Assembly (NCBI GenBank): GCA_049324235.1
Contig: JBMOLJ010000025.1
Coordinates: forward strand, 1-17,123
Direction: 5' to 3'
Source of the DNA: UBA1431 sp049324235
GTDB taxonomy: Bacteria > Bacillota > Clostridia > Christensenellales > UBA1431
DNA length: 17,123 bases
The notes beneath the pieces are model-generated. The model searched no databases. It was not told where the DNA came from and was given only the letters and a program-made list of their open reading frames with translations. Both the position numbers and the translations under genes were made by a program. The first letter of the stretch is position 1, and each line of letters opens with the position of its first letter. Shown here in pieces: positions 13,817 through 17,123 of the stretch.

Positions 13817-14452
13817 CTACCCTACTATCCGCATGATTGCCTCATACACGAACCTGCCGCCGAAGAAAACCAGAATACAGCCGAGCAGGGCGATGATAAC
13901 GCGGTACAGCTTTTCCCCGATGAATCTGCGGGTCGTTCCCACAACGGTGGAAACCAGGCCGTACCATATGAAATCCGCGCAAATATGTCCGATATAGTAC
14001 ACCGGTATGCCTATGAAGCCCCATGTGTTGTACGCCGACAGGATGAAGCCCAGGCCAACGGTGGCCCACCATAAAAGAAAATACGGGTTGGCCGCGCTGA
14101 TCAGAATACCGGAGAGGAACATGCCGCGCCCTTTTTTTATACCTTCAGAATCCGCTTGGATGCGGATTCTGTTTTTTATGGAGCCGATGATCATCCCTAT
14201 GCCCATATATACGAGCATGGCTCCGCCAATCAGGCTGATGCCAATCTGCGCGGCGTCCGACTGGAGGATGATATTGAATCCGAGGAAGACCAGAATAATA
14301 AGGGCCAGTTCCAATACGGCGTGCCCGGCGGTAATGATGAACCCCGCCCGTGGGCCGTCAGACAACGAGCGCTGAACCGTGTATGTCAGAAGGGGGCCGG
14401 GCATCATCGCTCCCGAGAAACCTACCGTCAGTGCGGAAAAGAAAAGTTCCAT
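13817..14452 (-). CDS. LysE-family amino acid or metabolite exporter
   Basis: A 211-residue membrane protein. The start is placed at ATG 14452 (MELFFSALTVGFSGAMMPGP), preceded by GGTGAT at 5-6 bases; the longer frame begins with a TTG at 14476 without a ribosome binding site. The LysE/RhtB hallmarks are the GFSGAMMPGPLLTYTV first helix and SAANPYFLLWWATVG, with about six hydrophobic segments and a short charged cytoplasmic loop (KNRIRIQADSEGIKKGRG) in the middle. Known: the family exports amino acids and related small solutes using the proton gradient. The GAMMPGPL and NPYF sequences match the broad family and do not tell the substrate. It is transcribed alone from a likely promoter at 14526-14497. 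Confidence 0.88.
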   Translation of the reverse strand: MELFFSALTVGFSGAMMPGPLLTYTVQRSLSDGPRAGFIITAGHAVLELALIILVFLGFNIILQSDAAQIGISLIGGAMLVYMGIGMIIGSIKNRIRIQADSEGIKKGRGMFLSGILISAANPYFLLWWATVGLGFILSAYNTWGFIGIPVYYIGHICADFIWYGLVSTVVGTTRRFIGEKLYRVIIALLGCILVFFGGRFVYEAIMRIVG

Positions 14453-14496
14453 GCAATCACCAAACAGAAAAGTCAAAATTGGCCAGCAACGGATTG

Positions 14497-14526
14497 ATTA
14501 TACTATTTTATGGATGAAGAGTGCAA
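14497..14526 (-). promoter_or_regulatory. Promoter of the LysE-family gene
   Basis: On the minus strand TTGCAC (14526-14521), 18 bases, TATAAT (14502-14497), about 45 bases before the ATG at 14452. The -10 is perfect and the -35 is moderate. Confidence 0.5.
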
Positions 14527-14666
14527 CGTGTTGCCGGACAATCCGTACGCTTTATCATCCGAAGAATTGCTGATAGCTTTAATCAGCGGAACAACAAAGC
14601 GCCGCCAGGTCTTAAACCTTAAAAAATTATTATTTCATATTTCCGGCTGAAAGAGGTGCTATTTTT

Positions 14667-14693
14667 ATGCAGATTATGGTAAAGCATTGGTAG
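14667..14693 (+). CDS. Possible 8-residue leader peptide (MQIMVKHW)
   Basis: ATG 14667 with AGAGGTG at 14652-14658, 8 bases away, reads MQIMVKHW then TAG at 14691-14693, 27 bases before the start of the two-helix membrane protein gene. The good ribosome binding site for such a short frame suggests that it may be translated and affect the downstream gene. Chance occurrence is quite possible. Confidence 0.3.
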   Translation: MQIMVKHW

Positions 14694-14719
14694 ATTTTGT
14701 CGAGGGAGGGGTATTTTTC

Positions 14720-15142
14720 ATGTCGAAGGGTTTTTGTACGGCGCTCAAAGTGATGGGGATCGTCTGCGGCAGCATCGTCGCAATCATCGGAATATATCTG
14801 ATGATTACGATGATCTCATCGATTAGCGGTATTTTTAACTATAGCTCCAGCTATTACTCCGGGATGTCCATGATGATAGTACTCTATGTTTTTTTGGGCA
14901 TATACATCATCATTGACGGGTTCGTCCTGTTTGCCGTCCTGTTCTTTTTGGGATCCGCCGGAAACTACATGCGCCTCAAGCTCCAAAAGGACGGCGTTTG
15001 GGGACTGCCAAACCTGTATGCTGCCCCAAGTCCATACTACGGTTATCAGCCGCCGCAGGCTCAGCCCCAGTCGCAGGCGCCAACACAGCCGCAGCCTGAA
15101 TCCGGCGGCCCGGGCGAGGACAATCAAGACACCTCATCGTAA
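14720..15142 (+). CDS. Small two-helix membrane protein with Pro/Gln-rich tail
   Basis: A 140-residue protein. The start is ATG 14720 (MSKGFCTALKVMGIVCGSIV), with AGGGAGGGG at about 14702-14711; the TTG at 14687 would begin upstream of this site and overlap the possible leader peptide. Two long hydrophobic helices are seen (about residues 8-32 and 50-78), separated by a Ser/Tyr-rich loop (YSSSYYSGMSM). Then follows a cytosolic or external tail rich in Pro, Gln, Tyr and Ser (PPQAQPQSQAPTQPQPE) ending in acidic residues. I do not recognise a family; such proteins with low-complexity tails are common membrane proteins of unknown role in Clostridia. It is a single-gene unit closed by the terminator at 15160-15193. 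Confidence 0.75.
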   Translation: MSKGFCTALKVMGIVCGSIVAIIGIYLMITMISSISGIFNYSSSYYSGMSMMIVLYVFLGIYIIIDGFVLFAVLFFLGSAGNYMRLKLQKDGVWGLPNLYAAPSPYYGYQPPQAQPQSQAPTQPQPESGGPGEDNQDTSS

Positions 15143-15159
15143 GGGAAACGTGTCAAAAC

Positions 15160-15193
15160 GGGGGCGGGATTTTACCGTCCCCTTTCTATTTTT
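15160..15193 (+). terminator. Rho-independent terminator after the two-helix protein gene
   Basis: gggggcgg (15160-15167) pairs with ccgtcccc (15175-15182) with one G-T wobble and a 7-base loop, followed by TTTCTATTTTT. It begins 17 bases after the stop at 15142. Confidence 0.8.
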
Positions 15194-15231
15194 GGATAGA
15201 ATACGCACGGGCCTCCGTATTGTACGGCTCA

Positions 15232-15402
15232 TTATTCCATTTCAATCGTGTCGATGATGTTTTCCGCCTGCCTGTCGCCGGGTTTCGCCCTTCCCTGCAG
15301 ATCAGGCAGAGGGGCCGCATCAATGTCGGCGTCCAGGAAGTTCTTCTGGAATTTTTCCTTGGGCTTTCTCAGGCGGGTATTGCTCTTTTTTGATTTAGAC
15401 AT
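15232..15402 (-). CDS. Small charged protein, 56 residues, function unknown
   Basis: On the minus strand ATG 15402-15400 has a perfect AAGGAG (complement of 15410-15415) 7 bases upstream and reads 56 residues to the TAA at 15234-15232. The N-terminal third is strongly basic (MSKSKKSNTRLRKPKEKFQK), the middle is acidic to hydrophobic (NFLDADIDAAPLPDL), and the end is acidic (ENIIDTIEME). There is no membrane segment, cysteine or known motif. The good ribosome binding site and the distinct basic-to-acidic arrangement argue that it is a real gene. It is divergent from sigI, sharing the 240-base gap. It could be a nucleic-acid or ribosome-associated protein, but nothing in the sequence proves this. 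Confidence 0.7.
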   Translation of the reverse strand: MSKSKKSNTRLRKPKEKFQKNFLDADIDAAPLPDLQGRAKPGDRQAENIIDTIEME

Positions 15403-15643
15403 GGTCATTCTCCTTTAACCGCTATAGCAATAGTATTCCTTGAACCCCGTATGTATATAAGCTTTGAAATGTGAAAAATGCGGATTTTTGCAAATAAGTT
15501 TTGCGCGGGATATTTATTGTATCCAGAAATTGCCGTACGAAAGGCGGGCGGACATGGTGTAAAATATATATGTATAACTATACCCGAAAAGCGGCAAGCG
15601 TTTTTCGTATTATATCTATAAGATTTTCAGGCAGCGAGGGAAG
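15403..15643. other. Divergent control region between the small protein gene and sigI
   Basis: About 240 bases without a gene. It contains ggata/tatcc inverted arms near 15509-15525, a TAAAAT at about 15560 that could be a -10 without a matching -35, and an AT-rich run to 15620. Sigma-I genes are often autoregulated, so a SigI promoter may be here, but I cannot place one with confidence. Confidence 0.4.
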
Positions 15644-16360
15644 ATGGAAATAAATGAGAGGGCAGTCAGAGCCAACAGCGATGAAACAGAATTCGAGCGG
15701 TTGCTCAGGGAGTACCGTCCGTTTATTGCGTCATGCGCGTATAAAACCATAGGAAAGCATACGGATATCCACGACGACGCCATGAGTATCGCAATGATCG
15801 CATTCGAGGAATCGGTTCGGAGGTATAATCCAAAGGCGGGGAATTTTCTCGCGTTTGCGGGCAATGTGATACGCTGCCGCCTGATTGACCATATGCGCAT
15901 GGATCAGCGTAACGCACAGGTGGTCTCCCTGGACAGCTATGTGAAGGATTCGGATGAAAAAGACAAAAACCGGGACAAAGTCCAGTATGATTATCTGTCG
16001 CAAAAGCCGCAAAGCAAATACGACGACCCCGTAAAGCTTGAAGTCGATGAACTCTCTGCCGTGCTTGCGGAATACGGGTTGACGTTTTCCGATGTGGCAA
16101 AATGCTCGCCTAAGGCCAGGAAAACGAAAACAGCCTGCAGGAAAGTCGCAAAGGCTTTATTTGGCGATAAGGAGCTGTACGCCGATTTAAAACGGACAAA
16201 GCAGCTGCCGGTGCAGCAACTGGAAAACATTTCCGGAGCATCCCGAAAAACGATTGCGCGGCACCGTAATTATATAGTGTGCTTGGCAGAGATACTCTCA
16301 GGAGAGTATACATATCTTTCCCAATACGTAAAATGCGCCGAGGATGGTGGTAAACAATGA
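15644..16360 (+). CDS. sigI: RNA polymerase sigma factor SigI
   Basis: A 238-residue protein, ATG 15644 with GAGGGAAG just upstream. Region 2 of the sigma-70 fold is at about residues 20-95 (FERLLREYRPFIASCAYKTI, DIHDDAMSIAMIAFEESVRR, YNPKAGNFLAFAGNVIRCRL, IDHMR), and the SigI-specific C-terminal domain is at about 125-230 (ELSAVLAEYGLTFSDVAKCS, QLPVQQLENISGASRKTIAR, HRNYIVCLAEILSGEY). Known: SigI directs transcription in heat and envelope stress in Bacillus and of polysaccharide-degradation genes in cellulolytic clostridia, and is held at the membrane by RsgI. Its TGA overlaps the ATG of the next gene (ATGA), the normal sigI-rsgI arrangement, which makes the identification firm. Length is close to that of the Bacillus protein. 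Confidence 0.93.
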   Translation: MEINERAVRANSDETEFERLLREYRPFIASCAYKTIGKHTDIHDDAMSIAMIAFEESVRRYNPKAGNFLAFAGNVIRCRLIDHMRMDQRNAQVVSLDSYVKDSDEKDKNRDKVQYDYLSQKPQSKYDDPVKLEVDELSAVLAEYGLTFSDVAKCSPKARKTKTACRKVAKALFGDKELYADLKRTKQLPVQQLENISGASRKTIARHRNYIVCLAEILSGEYTYLSQYVKCAEDGGKQ

Positions 16361-17123
16361 AGAGTGTTGTTTTGGAAATCACCGGCAGGCATGCCGTGGT
16401 CGTGAATGACGATGGCGACTTTATCAAGATTCGGAACAGGAATTTCAAGGTGGGGCAGCGGATTATAACCCACGATTTGAGGTTTAAAAGATTAAAATTT
16501 GCCAGCGCGGCCGCTGCCGCGGCAATGGTTCTTTTCGTTGCGGGAGGCGCCTATGCGTATTATACGCCGTATACCGAAGTGAGCCTGGATGTAAATCCGA
16601 GCATGGTGCTGCAGATCAACTACTTTAATAAGGTGATCGGCGTCGCTGCGATGAATGCGGATGCCGAGCAGATAGCTGAAAAACTGGATATTATCAATGA
16701 CGACGTAAACACGGCTATGGATGAAGTTGTCAATGAACTGTCAGAACAGGGATATATCGACACGGATACGGATGCGGCCATCGTGGTCACGTCAACTTCG
16801 CAGGATCAAACGCGGGCGCAGGAGATGCTTCAAACCGCCGAGCGCAAGATAGAACAAAAGACGGAACGGTTGCGGATCCGCGCGGAAGTTTTGGGCGATT
16901 GCGTCGGCCAGCAGCTGGTGACGCGGGCAAGGGAATACGGCGTTTCGCCCGGCAAGCTCATGCTGGTAGAAAAATATGCCATTTCTACGGGCGACCCTGC
17001 GACCGTTGATGTAACTGCTTGGCTGGATAAGCCGGTAAAGGAGATCATGGCCGCTACAAAGGCAAATAAAAAGGCCGCAAAAGGCAAGGACAATACCGGA
17101 GATGCTGAGACATCACCCAGCCC
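16357..17123 (+). CDS. rsgI: Anti-sigma-I factor RsgI, 5' part (runs off window)
   Basis: From ATG 16357, open to the window edge (255 residues seen). Residues 1-45 form the RsgI N-terminal sigma-binding domain (VVLEITGRHAVVVNDDGDFI, then KIRNRNFKVGQRI). One membrane helix is at about 49-68 (Ala-rich, then MVLFVAGGAYAYY). Outside, the conserved peri-membrane domain starts with YTEVSLDVNPSMVLQINYFN (Asn80-Pro81) and continues to about residue 215, then becomes Lys/Ala/Asp-rich. Known: RsgI holds SigI through its cytosolic end and releases it when the external part is engaged; the Asn-Pro bond in this domain is the autoproteolysis site shown for clostridial RsgI. The C-terminal sensor, which would tell the stimulus (for instance a carbohydrate-binding module), is beyond the window. 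Confidence 0.9.
   Translation, partial: MKSVVLEITGRHAVVVNDDGDFIKIRNRNFKVGQRIITHDLRFKRLKFASAAAAAAMVLFVAGGAYAYYTPYTEVSLDVNPSMVLQINYFNKVIGVAAMNADAEQIAEKLDIINDDVNTAMDEVVNELSEQGYIDTDTDAAIVVTSTSQDQTRAQEMLQTAERKIEQKTERLRIRAEVLGDCVGQQLVTRAREYGVSPGKLMLVEKYAISTGDPATVDVTAWLDKPVKEIMAATKANKKAAKGKDNTGDAETSPS

Noticed and set aside
1..17123. CRISPR arrays, tRNA, rRNA, insertion-sequence transposases
   Set aside because: No regularly spaced repeats, no cloverleaf-like sequence, no rRNA signature and no DDE transposase motif were noticed on either strand.

Overview
The window reads as a chromosomal segment of an anaerobic, Gram-positive Clostridia-type bacterium (Firmicutes). The reasons are strong AGGAGG-type ribosome binding sites, several GTG and TTG starts, a SigI/RsgI pair (a Firmicutes sigma/anti-sigma system), a lipoprotein L,D-transpeptidase, and a degraded mobilizable element of the serine-recombinase/MobV kind common in Clostridia. 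No rRNA, tRNA or CRISPR array was seen.

Positions 1-4863 hold a catabolic operon: the 3' end of a dihydrolipoamide acyltransferase (E2), then E1 alpha and E1 beta of a thiamine-diphosphate 2-oxo acid or acetoin dehydrogenase, then an ADP-forming acyl-CoA synthetase. Together they could oxidise a keto substrate to an acyl-CoA and recover the thioester energy as ATP. The first 87 bases are an exact copy of 3798-3884, inside the synthetase gene, fused to E2. This is the junction expected of a tandem duplication of about 3.8 kb, or an assembly chimera. A 105-base block of competing hairpins lies between E1 beta and the synthetase.

Positions about 5053-10230 are a decaying integrative mobilizable element. 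Its parts are a frameshifted small accessory gene and a MobV relaxase lacking its first residues (both minus strand), an XRE regulator lacking its DNA-binding half, an intact divergent XRE repressor with a palindromic operator, two small conserved ORFs, a second XRE regulator with its own palindrome, and a large serine recombinase broken by a one-base deletion. Two Rho-independent terminators mark its right side. A C-terminal scrap of a phage tape measure protein follows (10232-10813).

Positions 10826-17123 are mainly cell-envelope genes. They are a secreted-then-anchored FecR-domain protein with a cytoplasmic zinc ribbon and a very good sigma-A promoter, a frameshifted lipoprotein remnant facing it, an L,D-transpeptidase lipoprotein, a LysE-type exporter (minus), a two-helix membrane protein with a possible 8-codon leader peptide, a 56-residue charged protein (minus), and the sigI-rsgI operon. 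The rsgI gene runs off the right edge. The envelope enzymes beside a membrane-signalling sigma factor suggest a locus for sensing and remodelling the cell surface, but this is inference from position only.
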